Positions 45,971 through 55,647 of a DNA stretch of 64,000 bases are shown here, piece by piece. The notes under the pieces were generated by a model. It saw only the letters and a program-made list of their open reading frames with translations. It did no database searches and was not told the origin of the DNA. Made by a program: the position numbers and the translations under genes. This stretch comes from Paenibacillus sonchi (GTDB lineage: Bacteria; Bacillota; Bacilli; Paenibacillales; Paenibacillaceae): the NCBI RefSeq assembly GCF_016772475.1, contig NZ_CP068595.1:7378001-7442000 (forward strand). Direction: 5' to 3'. Every line of letters begins with the position of its first letter. Positions within the stretch are counted from its first letter, which is position 1.

Positions 45971-47647
45971 ATGTTAAAGCAATATCGAACCTTTCTCAGC
46001 GCGGTAATTATTATTTTATTTTCAACGATAGTTGTCTTGATGATGTATTCTTACACCGTGGAGACTAGTTTAAGCACTGTGAAAAAGGATATTGAAACGA
46101 ACAACCTGAACCGACTGCGTATCTTGGTCAATTCCTTAGATTACAATGTTGAGCAGCTTGACATGCTGTCTGTTGCTCTAAATGCGGACTCCAAAATGGG
46201 GCTGCTGAAATCTGTGGACCTGATGGATAATTACGATCAGGATCAGCTTATGCTTGATCTCTCGGACAAAATGAAACTGCAAAGCTTTACACAGGGCTGG
46301 AATGTCCAAATTGACATTTACTCAACCCTGCTGAACAAATGGGTAGGTTCATCTCAAAACCAGTCACCCCCACCAGCTGACTTGGCAGAAGGGCAATGGA
46401 TATTGGATAGGTCACAAAAGTTATTCTCCATGTACAGGAAATATGATCAGTTTACGGTTCGGGTAACCTTTCCTAAGGCTAATTTGGAAAATATGCTAGA
46501 CTCGGCCAAGTTAGAAAATAATGATCCCTTTTTTTATTACTCTGATTCCATCATCATAGCAAACCGTTCCTTTCATACCACTCAAGTCCAGGAACTGGTC
46601 TCCAAAATGTCACCAAAGATGCGGGATAAAAACGAAGGAACCGAGTTAATAACAGCCGGTAATATAGATTATATGGTCAGTTTTTTGAAAGCGGAAACAT
46701 TAGGTTGGTACATGGTGGATTATGTTCCTCTGGACAAAGCGCTCCAACCCATTGTAAGGACACAAGTCTTCTTTTACATCACCTGTGTTCTGTTATTTTT
46801 GTCCGGAATGGTAACGGTCATTTTTTTCTACCGGAAAGTACAAGTCCCCATTCTCACCTTGCTGAAAGGTGTCCGTCATCTACAAAAGGGCGACTTCTCG
46901 CACCGGATCAGCAGAACGTCCAATGCTGAGTTTGCTATTCTTTATCACAATTTCAACCATATGGCACAGCAAATCGAAGACTTGATTGAAAATGTATACA
47001 AAGAAAAAATCATTTCAAGAGAAGCATTGGTTAAACAACTGCAGGCTCAAATTAACCCGCATTTTTTATATAATTGCCTGTTCTTTATCAACAATATGAA
47101 CCGTATGGGAAATGACGAAGCTGTGAATGCCATGACCCAGAACCTGGCTGAATATTTCAGGTATACAACGCGGATTAACGATCCGCTTACCACCCTTGAA
47201 AAAGAAATTGGCGTTGTCCGTAATTATCTTAATATCCAGAGTTTGCGAATCAACCGCCTGCATACGCAAATCAATATTCCGGAATCCATGATGTCCTTGC
47301 TTGTTCCCAAGCTGCTTATTCAACCGTTGGTAGAGAACAGCGTAATTCACGGAATTGAGAAGAAGCAAAGTGCCGGGCTTATCCACATATCCGGTACTGA
47401 CGTTGGAGACCGGTACTCTTTGGTTGTAGAAGACGACGGGAGAGGCATGCAGCCGGAAGAGATCCAGAGCCTGCTGCACCGTATTGAACAACCGCTGGAT
47501 GAGACAATGGGCTGCGCCTTATGGAACATACGGCAACGAATGCTTATTCAGCTAGGCTCCAAAGCGAGCTTAAATATTGCTCAGAGTAAGCTAGGTGGAA
47601 TTCGCACTGAGCTGATCTGGGATAAAAGCAGCCAACCAGAGGAATAG
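45971..47647 (+). CDS. Sensor histidine kinase (YesM-like)
   Basis: This 558-residue membrane kinase has a first helix at about 10-30, an extracellular sensor region to about 255, a second helix (VFFYITCVLLFLSGMVTVIFF), and HAMP (PILTLLKGVRHLQKGDFSHRI). The His_kinase motif is QAQINPHFLYNCLFFINNM and the ATPase motif VEDDGRGMQ; the final Gly-rich box is weak (MGCALWNIRQRM). I chose ATG 45971 (AAAGG 9 bp upstream), because an earlier ATG at 45887 lies upstream of the promoter. Its regulator is probably the one at 37359-38969, 7 kb away and with a matching promoter. Confidence 0.92.
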   Translation: MLKQYRTFLSAVIIILFSTIVVLMMYSYTVETSLSTVKKDIETNNLNRLRILVNSLDYNVEQLDMLSVALNADSKMGLLKSVDLMDNYDQDQLMLDLSDKMKLQSFTQGWNVQIDIYSTLLNKWVGSSQNQSPPPADLAEGQWILDRSQKLFSMYRKYDQFTVRVTFPKANLENMLDSAKLENNDPFFYYSDSIIIANRSFHTTQVQELVSKMSPKMRDKNEGTELITAGNIDYMVSFLKAETLGWYMVDYVPLDKALQPIVRTQVFFYITCVLLFLSGMVTVIFFYRKVQVPILTLLKGVRHLQKGDFSHRISRTSNAEFAILYHNFNHMAQQIEDLIENVYKEKIISREALVKQLQAQINPHFLYNCLFFINNMNRMGNDEAVNAMTQNLAEYFRYTTRINDPLTTLEKEIGVVRNYLNIQSLRINRLHTQINIPESMMSLLVPKLLIQPLVENSVIHGIEKKQSAGLIHISGTDVGDRYSLVVEDDGRGMQPEEIQSLLHRIEQPLDETMGCALWNIRQRMLIQLGSKASLNIAQSKLGGIRTELIWDKSSQPEE

Positions 47648-47692
47648 TCTCCCATTGTCAAGTTGATGAAACTATATAGAGTTCCAAAGGAT

Positions 47693-47743
47693 AAGGCAGT
47701 AGATGATCTGGATTGTATCACAATCAAGATCATCTACTGCCTT
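47693..47743 (+). terminator. Terminator of the kinase gene
   Basis: A perfect 17-bp stem (AAGGCAGTAGATGATCT and its complement) with a 17-base loop is followed by TCTATTTTG. Confidence 0.88.
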
Positions 47744-47805
47744 TCTATTTTGTCCGTTTGGACATGCCATCCATGTGATCAGGGAAGTTTGGTTACTTGG
47801 CTAAT

Positions 47806-47937
47806 TCATTGCCCTTTTCGATCATAAACCTGCTCCAATTGGGCATAAGGGATCCCTTTAAATACTGTGTAAGTCGGATTTCCGCAAGGTATTCCCTCCA
47901 CCAGACCTGCCAGAGTTTGAACTTTTCGAAACTTCAT
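47806..47937 (-). pseudogene. N-terminal relic of a type-B carboxylesterase
   Basis: The 43-residue frame reads KVQTLAGLVEG, then YTVFKGIPYAQ. This is the standard N-terminal signature of type-B carboxylesterases; compare TGKIKG and VFLGIPYG in the intact gene at 58110-59711. Everything after the first 32 family residues is missing, including the Ser elbow. The rest of the gap 47744-48179 holds only the hairpin at 48019. Confidence 0.55.
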
Positions 47938-48018
47938 TATTGCAATCTTCTTTTATATCATTGGCTGGGATAATCCTAATCTTCATCTGCTTACTCGCTG
48001 TGCGGTCAAGCACACAAA

Positions 48019-48046
48019 ATAGGTTCTCATCTACCCGAGAACCTAT
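48019..48046 (-). terminator. Hairpin downstream of the GH3 gene
   Basis: A 10-bp stem ATAGGTTCTC/GAGAACCTAT with an 8-base loop is followed on the minus strand by TTTTGTG. It is a possible terminator for the GH3 gene ending at 48180. Confidence 0.5.
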
Positions 48047-48179
48047 CCGCTCATTATTTAACGAAATGACCTTAATTTTCTTAACTATATATAAGTTCAA
48101 GACTCGCATCCTAACGGTTCTATTCACTCAGAATCATTGAAGAACACAGATATTGCAAATTTTTATACCGACAGATCTG

Positions 48180-50857
48180 TCATGCCTCTCGATACTTGAG
48201 AACGACCTTGATTAGATCAACCAGGTTCTTCTGCACCCGGGCCCGAGATAGATCACCGGACTTCAGTGCTGCTTCGATTGGCGTAACCAGGGTGTCATCA
48301 GGACTTCCCGGTGCCAACCAACTTACTCCTGCGGCAAGTGGGGCTGCCATCCCTTCATCGCCATAGCCGTTCCAGTCTGTCATGACATAACCCGTAAAGC
48401 CAAATTCCTCCCGCAGGATGCCGCGGAGCAGCTCCTCGTCATTTGAGCAGTAGGCACCGTTTGCCGCGTTGTAGCCGGTCATCACCGTGTCCGGTTTATT
48501 TACTTCAAAAGCGGTTTCAAATGCAGCCAGATACAACTCCCTGGCAGTACGTTCACTCATAATGCTGTGGTTGGTGTTACGCATAGTCTCGGCGTTGTTG
48601 GCGAAGAAATGTTTCATGCAGCTGGAGATACCGGATTCTTCAAATCCACGGCTCTCCTGGCCAGCCATACGACCGGCGAGGAACGGATCTTCACTGAAGT
48701 ACTCCGTATGCCGTCCACAGAGTGGATTACGCTGCAGGTTGAGAGCCGGAGCCAGCAGACAATGCAGATTCATGTCTTTGGCTTCCCGGGCAATGGCGGC
48801 ACCCTCGGCATAAGATAGCTCCTCGTTGAAGCTGGCGCATACCGTAGTGGAGACTGGGAAGCCAATGTTGACCTCGAACATGTTGAGACCATTGTTTCCG
48901 TCGGCAAAGAAATAGTCCGGTATCTCATATTTGTCCAGGGCTTCTTCATTGAAAAGAGTTCCCGCATAGCCGTTATCCTCGATGCCCCAGCCGGTTTGGC
49001 CGCCAATACTCAAGCGGGCTAACTCGTAGTCGGTCATCTGGGCCACAAACTGTTCTACCAGCACAGGATCTTTCACCAGCTCGGGGAAACGGATCAGACG
49101 TTCCACAGTATGCTCGATAGGAACATCACCATCGCCACCAACAGCGGCACGGCTATTTTTGAAAGGAAGCTCCCCCCGCTCTCCTCCGCCGTATACACTT
49201 TGGTCATTTCGCCTTGAGGATAGGTCCCGTTAGAGTTTTTGGCGGACAGCTCCTTGATTGGGAAGGGAGGTGCTATTCTGTTCTTGACCTGGGATACTAT
49301 GATCTTGTCTGCAACGTCCACTGACCAGACCAGCGTTGTCCTATTGGGGGCTCCGCCAAGAAGAAAACTTATTCTTCCCGGTTCGATGATCCACGCTGCC
49401 TCAGCTTCGCTGTAGGATTTCAGTCGCTTCTCACTGACCTCTAGGCAGAGAATCTGAGCCTCGCCAGGGAGCAATTCCTTAGTCTTGGCGAAGGCCACCA
49501 AACGCTTGTCCGGTTGCTCCAGTTCTCCGCCTTCAAAGTGGGCATAAAGCATAACGACTTCCTTGCCTGCTCTGGTGCCGGTATTTGTAACTTCAATGTC
49601 CATCTGCGTACCGCAGGCATCCGTTTTGGCGGCTGACTTCAGTTTGGTATCAAAAGTCGTATAACTGAGACCATGACCGAACAGGTAGGCAGCGGGTTTT
49701 TGGAAGGTATCGAAGTAGCGGTACCCGACATACAACCCTTCTTCATACACCGTGGTGGCGTATTGAATTGGGGCTCCTACGGATTTCTTTGCGATCTGAT
49801 CTTTGGTCAGGAAGTTCGGAGCACTCGGATAATCGTGGTAGTCGTAGGCCCAGGTGTTAGGCAGCTTGCCGGAGGGATTGACTGTTCCATCGAGAATTTC
49901 GGCCAAGGCACGGCCGCCAGCCATGCCGGAAAGTCCAGTCAGCAGGACGGCGTCTACATCGTATTCCTCAATCCATTTTGTTTCAATGGGATGAGCCACA
50001 TTCAAAATTGCAACCGTTTTCCCAAAGGTAGCAGTGACTTTTCGAATCAGCTCCCGTTCTTGATCGGTCAGGTAATAACCGCCCTTATCCATAGGAACAT
50101 CATGGGCTTCACTGCTACCGCGGGTGATGAAAACAACAGCGGTTCCACTGAGGTCCTTGGCTCGAGTAACCATATCCCCCGGTGGAAAGACATCCCTCTC
50201 TTCGGTATAGAAATCATACAGCTCCTGGTTGAGCTTCAAGGAGGAGTACTTCTCAATACCTTCCTTCACCCGGATACCGTAACGGGGATTAATTTTACCA
50301 GCACCCAGACAGCCCAGCCGGAAGACCACTGCGGCAGCGCCGAAGACGTTCACACAGCTACCTGATGACAGGGGAAGCGTATTATTGTTCTTCAACAAAA
50401 CTGCGCCTTCACGGGCTGCCTGCAGCACGATGGCGTCATGCTCCGGGTATTTGACACCGGGCTCGATCCGGGGCAGGGTCTTAAGCTTGAAGATGAATTC
50501 CGAAATCTCTATACCATCGGTGTCATAAGCACCAGCATAGCGGACTTCATGTTCCTTGTTGTATTCAAGCAGGTATTTCCGGACAATGATACCGACCAAC
50601 TGCCCGAACATCGCCGTGGGCTTTTCGATCAATGGAGCTTCAGTGGCCTTGCCGTCGATATAAACCATGCCGGGTTGCTGGGGATCGATGTGCTTGGAAG
50701 ACTTGATACAGAAACAGCCAGAATAGACCAAGGAGATCATAGACTCCCGGCGATCCATTTCGTCAAGATTGTAGACAGGCTTCTGGAGAAAAGACATAGC
50801 TGCCTGGTTGTCGTCATGCAGTCCAGCAAGTAATTCAAATGTTCCGTCGATTGGCAT
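48180..50857 (-). pseudogene. GH3 beta-glucosidase-type enzyme, permuted, one-base frameshift
   Basis: Adding one G at the C run 49172-49177 joins the two frames (TAEESGG, then ELPFKNSRAAVGGDGDVPIE) into 892 residues from ATG 50857 (GAGGG 6 bp upstream). The order is permuted: about 90 extra N-terminal residues, sandwich domain (TRGSSEAHD with the presumed acid/base Glu; AHPIETKWIEEYDVDAV), fibronectin-III-like domain, then TIM barrel (LLAPALNLQRNPLCGRHTEY; YVMTDWNGYG with nucleophile Asp). It is cytoplasmic. It stands alone behind promoter module 50991. Confidence 0.83.
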
Positions 50858-50990
50858 AAAATTCCCTCTTTTCTTAGTCATGGAGCATCCGGCTGTCGCC
50901 GGATCACACAGTCATTTTCTTCGCACAAGTAAGTTAATCATGTAATTTAAAAGTGCATCATGACCGCTCTCCTGTGCGCTTATCTATTTA

Positions 50991-51055
50991 ATTATAGGTC
51001 CCCCCAATTATTCGATGATATAAAGGAATTCAAACATTCGTATCGCATTTTAAGT
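50991..51055 (-). promoter_or_regulatory. Promoter module before the solitary GH3
   Basis: On the minus strand GCGATACGAATGTTTG, AATTCC and TTTATATCA are followed after 19 bp by TATAAT (50991-50996). It borders the IS630 relic. Confidence 0.72.
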
Positions 51056-51149
51056 TCTGCAACATATATATGAGCCGCTCATTACCTTGGCAAATGGTCT
51101 TAAGCATGGTTGCCTTCTTGTCGCAACGAGCGTTCAGAGGCCGATGGTT

Positions 51150-51299
51150 TGACGCGCGACTGAGCAGATTACCGATCTCTTCAAACGTATGTCCTTCCAG
51201 ACGAAGATGGACGGCCAGGTACCTTTCATAGAGTCGTTTGTCCGAGGTTTGTTTCATCACTGCATTCAACCGCTCGATTTCTTAGTATCTCATGTTCAT
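51150..51299 (-). pseudogene. N-terminal relic of an IS630-type transposase
   Basis: The frame reads EIERLNAVMKQTSDKRLYERYLAVHLRLEGHT and FEEIGNLLSR, the helix-turn-helix start of IS630-family transposases. A stop codon lies five codons after the presumed ATG at 51299. After the first 45 residues the match is lost. No DDE catalytic part or terminal repeats are visible nearby. Confidence 0.55.
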
Positions 51300-51529
51300 C
51301 ACCGCCTTCGGGTAAATTATTACTATTCTTTACCCGATTTGGCGATTGGAGTGACTTTGACAGTTTCTTAAACGCGTTCTATATACATCATTATCTGTTA
51401 ATGGAGCTGTTAGCTTAATTGGAATGGATATGAAAAACAACACCTCGAAAGAGGCATTGCTTGTTTGAATACATAACTTTATTGTGAAGTTCCTGATGCG
51501 AAGCCGTGAGTAATGGATTTGCAGCATTC

Positions 51530-52016
51530 CCATTCACTGCAACCCCACATCCACTTCTGGTGGCTGACGCTATTCTTTGCCGGTTAGGAAAACCTAGGGG
51601 CTAGAATAAACGTATGCTATGTAGCCAGAAAATCCGGATCAGAACCAGCATCTGGGGTGTCTAGTAGGTAGATGCCCATACTGGGGATCTGGGTTTCCAT
51701 CGCATCGACCATTTCCTTAAGATCCCTCTCAAATAGCAGACTCTGCTCCCGAGTCAGCTCCAACGAACCTTGATCAATTTAATGTTGTTGATACATGGCT
51801 AACGTACCATCCCTGATGGAGCACACATAAAGATAACGGGCATCGTTTCCCTTTAGGCATATAGGGATCGCAGCCAGTACAGACGCCCAAGTAAGGCAAG
51901 CCTTCTGCACTAATTGCTCCAGGAACCGGAAGCCCGTACCATTGTCCTGCCTCCGGCTCTCACTTTAACACCGGTAACTGATGCTTTAAAAGAAGTTTTT
52001 CAATATGTCCAAACAT
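51530..52016 (-). pseudogene. Relic of a fourth pectinacetylesterase paralogue
   Basis: From ATG 52016 (GGAGCG site) the sequence reads KHQLPVLK, a stop, then EPEAGQWYGLPVPGAISAEG, matching the intact paralogues. After GLPYLG about 190 residues are deleted, including the nucleophile elbow. It resumes with ARYLYVCSIRDGTLAMYQQH, LTREQSLLFERDLKEMVDAM and IYLLDTPDAGSD, with further stops. An imperfect hairpin at about 51435-51465 may be its old terminator. Confidence 0.7.
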
Positions 52017-52067
52017 GCACCAGCGCTCCTTTTGGGCTAATATAAAATTCTTTCTGTTTGCAGCAGA

Positions 52068-53096
52068 TCAGCGCACGTTGGAGCGCTGCTGGAGCGCTGC
52101 ATCTATCTGTTCAATGGCACTTTCCGGCTGGCCGATCATTGTCATCAAATCCCTAAGCTTGATATTCTTGAAAAACGGGGTCATATTCAACCCTTTTCCC
52201 GTTTTCTGCGCTACAATCGCGTCCAGAACCGCAATGACCTCGGTCAGCAGCTGCTGCACTTCAACCGGCTGCTTCCGCAAATGGGCCATGGTGCAGTCTG
52301 CAGACAACATCTCATCCCAGTCTCCGCTAACTTTACCAGAACAAGCAGGGGCACCGAGGCCGTCCGCCTGCAGTGTGCCGAACACATCTTTCAGCCATTC
52401 GATGCTGTCCTGTACCCAATGCGAGACACGATTGCAATTTTTATTAGGATTCAAGTAGCTTTCACCGGTGCTAAATCCATGCATACCATAGGCATAGATA
52501 TGAGACTCAAACATAATTCCATTGTCAAGCAGCGCCTTTTCAAAGTCTACCGTATCCTGCACTGGCACAATACTGTCATCCCGAGTGGCGAACAGGAAAA
52601 AGGGACAGGTATCTTTGTCGACATCATTAATCGGCGAAGGCATTCCCGGCTGGCACATATCTGCTGTTTCTTGTGATAGAGCCGCGTAACCGAGGATCGC
52701 CGCATTAGGCCGGTGCTTGCCTTTAGTGGCTGCACAAGCGGCCAGATGTCCGCCAGCCGAAAATCCGAGAACCGCGATCTTGTCCGTCTGCACATGCCAT
52801 TCATCCGCCTTGCTAAGGATCAGCTCCATAGCCTGCTCGTAATCATTAAGTGGATTGGGCCAATCCTTGTGCTCTCCCGTAGAATAACGAAGAATGAAGG
52901 CTTGAAATCCGGCCTTCATATAAGGAGCAGCGACAACCTCTGCTTCCCGGTCAGAGCAGAAGCTATATCCACCGCCAGGCAGAATCAGAATGGCTGGGCG
53001 CTTCTCCAACTTGCCAAATTCGCCGCCTACATCTTGAATCCAAGCCGAAAACTTAACATTTCGTGTTTCATTCAAAATCAATTCATGTACTTTCAT
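52068..53096 (-). CDS. Acetyl-xylan-esterase-like alpha/beta hydrolase with C-terminal extension
   Basis: This 342-residue protein has an oxyanion motif LILPGGGYSFCSDREAE, a nucleophile elbow VLGFSAGGHLAAC near 118, an acid region LFATRDDSIVPV and a His in YGMHGFS. This is the BD-FAE/acetyl esterase pattern. After the hydrolase domain an extra 90 residues of predicted helix (PVEVQQLLTEVIAVLDAIV; IKLRDLMTMIGQPESAIEQI) follow, not usual in this family. It has no signal peptide. It starts 5 bp after the GH3 stop and is translationally linked to it, so it probably deacylates the sugar that the GH3 cleaves. Confidence 0.85.
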   Translation of the reverse strand: MKVHELILNETRNVKFSAWIQDVGGEFGKLEKRPAILILPGGGYSFCSDREAEVVAAPYMKAGFQAFILRYSTGEHKDWPNPLNDYEQAMELILSKADEWHVQTDKIAVLGFSAGGHLAACAATKGKHRPNAAILGYAALSQETADMCQPGMPSPINDVDKDTCPFFLFATRDDSIVPVQDTVDFEKALLDNGIMFESHIYAYGMHGFSTGESYLNPNKNCNRVSHWVQDSIEWLKDVFGTLQADGLGAPACSGKVSGDWDEMLSADCTMAHLRKQPVEVQQLLTEVIAVLDAIVAQKTGKGLNMTPFFKNIKLRDLMTMIGQPESAIEQIDAALQQRSNVR

Positions 53097-53101
53097 ATCA
53101 T

Positions 53102-55609
53102 TCAGACTCCCATTCCATTAATGATAGATGGCTCTGTTTGGGCTTCCGTCAATCGGAGCGCTATACGGATAATGCGTGAGGCACAATCCTGAACTTCCTT
53201 ACGTGTCAGCATGACAGCTTTATTGGTGCCAGCAAGGGCCGTCAACACATCCGTGTAATCCATTTCGCCGCCGGGCATCATCACATCGTTGCCAGCCTTA
53301 ATGCTCTTTGCTGCCGTAGCGTAAGGATACTTTTTAACCCCATGTTGAACACCGCCAACGACCCAGTCCGAAATCACTATCCCGTCAAAGCCCCATTCCT
53401 CGCGTAAAACACCGTCGATAATGTCTTTACGCTCAGAGGTGTGAACCCCGTTGAGTAAATTGTAGGAGGTCATTAAGGTGTGGGGCTGTGATTCTTCGAT
53501 GCAGATTTTGAACCCGCGCATATAGATGTCCCGCAGAGCTCGCTCGCTAACGACACTGTTGGAGCGGAAACGGTTAGTTTCCTGATTGTTAGCTACGTAG
53601 TGCTTAATTGTTACACCACAGCCGGGATGACGCTGCACACCCAGCGTAATGGCTGCAGCCACTCTGCCACTGATAAGCGGGTCTTCGGAGAAATATTCAT
53701 AATTCCGGCCGCATAGTGGACTACGGTGTATGTTAAATGCCGGAGCAAGCCACAGATGCACACCAAAGCGCTTCATCTCATCACCTACGATATCACCGCA
53801 GGCTCGGCAGAAATCCAGATTCCAGCTTTGAGCTAGAGCCGTACCGATAGGCAATGCGGTACAATACTGGTCGAAAATCCTGCCACTACGCTCCGCTTCG
53901 CCCGATTTTTGCAATCCGAGAGCCTCCATCACCGTATCATCCATATAATCAAGAAGTGCCGACGGAATTGAATCTCCTACGGCATAAACGCCCGATTCAT
54001 CCACACCGTACTGACGGCTGAGCCGCAGACCGGCCGGACCATCTGACATGACAAGAGAAGGAACGCCCTTTTCTTTCAGCCGCGTGGTGGTCTCCCCAGC
54101 CGCACCTGCTACCGCAAAGGCTGCATTGCCGATGACACTGCCGCTCTCGTTGCCGGAGCGATAATGCCCTACACAGAGCCAGGCCAATTCACTGTCTGAT
54201 AAGCCTTCGACCAGATCCCGTACAGCAGAGTCGATTTCCGGCACAACAGGCTTCAACACTGCGGCAAAAGCATTTGCACTAAGAACCAATACCGGAGCAT
54301 TGGCTCTTTCATCGGCTTCCCCGGCATAAGTCCATTGCTGCGCTTCCGGCTTCCAGTCGTCGAAATCCGGCGTGCCGCCTGCGTGGGACAGCTGCCGTAT
54401 AATTAACTCTTGGTCCATCCGAATGATGCCGCAAATACGGGTGTCCCGGCTGCTGTTTCCTACACGCAGCAGATAATCACCCGCTTCCAGCACATCAACC
54501 GCCCGCTCTGTGTCGAATGAGGACAACTCTTCCATTGCAAAGCTCAAGGTAACCTGCTGAGACTGCGCTGCAGCCAGCTCTTCGGTCTTGGCAAAGGCCG
54601 CGAGCGTCTGGAATGGCTGGTCCAGTTTGCCTGAAGGAACCGAGACGTACAGTTGAACTACCTCCTTACCAGAAGTAGAACCCATGTTTTTAACAGTTAC
54701 GGTCACATTGACATGGCTGCCGTCCAATGAGACAACTGACTCAACAATACGGAATTGCGTATAGCCCAGACCGTAACCAAAGGGGAAAAGCGGTGTTTTG
54801 GCTGCGCTGTCAAAATAGCGGTAGCCGACATATACGCCCTCGCGGTAGCGGGTATCGTCCTCTTGGCCGAAATCTCCAATCTGGGAATAATCATCCCAGG
54901 CAGACCAGGTTGCAGTCAGCTTGCCGGAGGGATAGCTTTGGCCGAGAAGCACATCCGCGAGCGCATCGCCGGTAACCACGCCCAACTGGGACAAAATCAG
55001 GATATTGGGCACCTCTAACACCGGTGTCAGGTCGACCACACCGCCCACATTTAGCACCAGCATAAAGTGACTGTAGGTTTTTGCAAGATTTAAAATGTCA
55101 CGAATCTCAGTCTGGGTCAGCTTCAAATCACCGTCTACAGCATTGCGATCCGATCCTTCCCCTGAAATGCGCGAAAGCACGTAAATCGCCGTATCGCCCG
55201 CTCCCTCAAACGGCAGTTCGTATTCCGGTTCCGGCATCACCGCGCCCATGCCCAGCATAATCGCTGGAACGCCGGTGGCCTGAGCCTTGGACTTGATGCC
55301 AGCAACAAACTCCTGATGAGCCTGCTTCTGCACACGATCATAACGATCAATCCAGTCCTTGGTGGTTATAGTAAAACCAGCATTCTCCAAGCCTTGCTCC
55401 ACTGTGACATAGAACCTAGAATTCACGTCACCTGATCCGGTACCGCCTTTGATCGTCTGGCGCGAGCCACTGCCGTACAGGGCGATCTCACCAGTATTTC
55501 TAAGTGGGAAATCGCCATTTGTCTTCAACAGAACCATACATTCTGATGCATGATTCCGTAAGGTATCGATGTGCTCCAATTCATAGGGGTATAATTCCAA
55601 TAACGTCAT
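53102..55609 (-). CDS. GH3 beta-glucosidase-type enzyme, permuted, intact
   Basis: This GH3 of up to 835 residues, in one frame, has the sandwich domain first (KGGTGSGDVNSRFYVTVEQG; ISGEGSDRNAVDG with acid/base Glu), fibronectin-III-like domain (EVVQLYVSVPSGKLDQPFQT), then TIM barrel (LWLAPAFNIHRSPLCGRNYEY; GIVISDWVVGG with nucleophile Asp). The ATG at 55609 is only 1 bp after AAAGGAG; TTG 55600, 10 bp after the site, is the likelier start. It has no signal peptide. It is between a pectinacetylesterase-like gene and an esterase in a five-gene cluster. Sequence closest in the window is the GH3 at 12931. Confidence 0.93.
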   Translation of the reverse strand: MTLLELYPYELEHIDTLRNHASECMVLLKTNGDFPLRNTGEIALYGSGSRQTIKGGTGSGDVNSRFYVTVEQGLENAGFTITTKDWIDRYDRVQKQAHQEFVAGIKSKAQATGVPAIMLGMGAVMPEPEYELPFEGAGDTAIYVLSRISGEGSDRNAVDGDLKLTQTEIRDILNLAKTYSHFMLVLNVGGVVDLTPVLEVPNILILSQLGVVTGDALADVLLGQSYPSGKLTATWSAWDDYSQIGDFGQEDDTRYREGVYVGYRYFDSAAKTPLFPFGYGLGYTQFRIVESVVSLDGSHVNVTVTVKNMGSTSGKEVVQLYVSVPSGKLDQPFQTLAAFAKTEELAAAQSQQVTLSFAMEELSSFDTERAVDVLEAGDYLLRVGNSSRDTRICGIIRMDQELIIRQLSHAGGTPDFDDWKPEAQQWTYAGEADERANAPVLVLSANAFAAVLKPVVPEIDSAVRDLVEGLSDSELAWLCVGHYRSGNESGSVIGNAAFAVAGAAGETTTRLKEKGVPSLVMSDGPAGLRLSRQYGVDESGVYAVGDSIPSALLDYMDDTVMEALGLQKSGEAERSGRIFDQYCTALPIGTALAQSWNLDFCRACGDIVGDEMKRFGVHLWLAPAFNIHRSPLCGRNYEYFSEDPLISGRVAAAITLGVQRHPGCGVTIKHYVANNQETNRFRSNSVVSERALRDIYMRGFKICIEESQPHTLMTSYNLLNGVHTSERKDIIDGVLREEWGFDGIVISDWVVGGVQHGVKKYPYATAAKSIKAGNDVMMPGGEMDYTDVLTALAGTNKAVMLTRKEVQDCASRIIRIALRLTEAQTEPSIINGMGV

Positions 55610-55647
55610 TCTCCTTTTATTAAAAAGTATGGTGGCGTAAAAATTAT

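Noticed and set aside
49673..50365. Long plus-strand open frame (230 codons) opposite GH3
   Set aside because: It lies entirely antisense to the sandwich and fibronectin-III-like domains of the GH3 gene, has no ribosome site and no recognisable motif. The same holds for 39622-40263, 14887-15288 and 31571-32125.
51370..51530. Additional small gene in the IS630/pectinacetylesterase relic gap
   Set aside because: Only short frames without ribosome sites; an imperfect hairpin at 51435-51465 is all that can be named.
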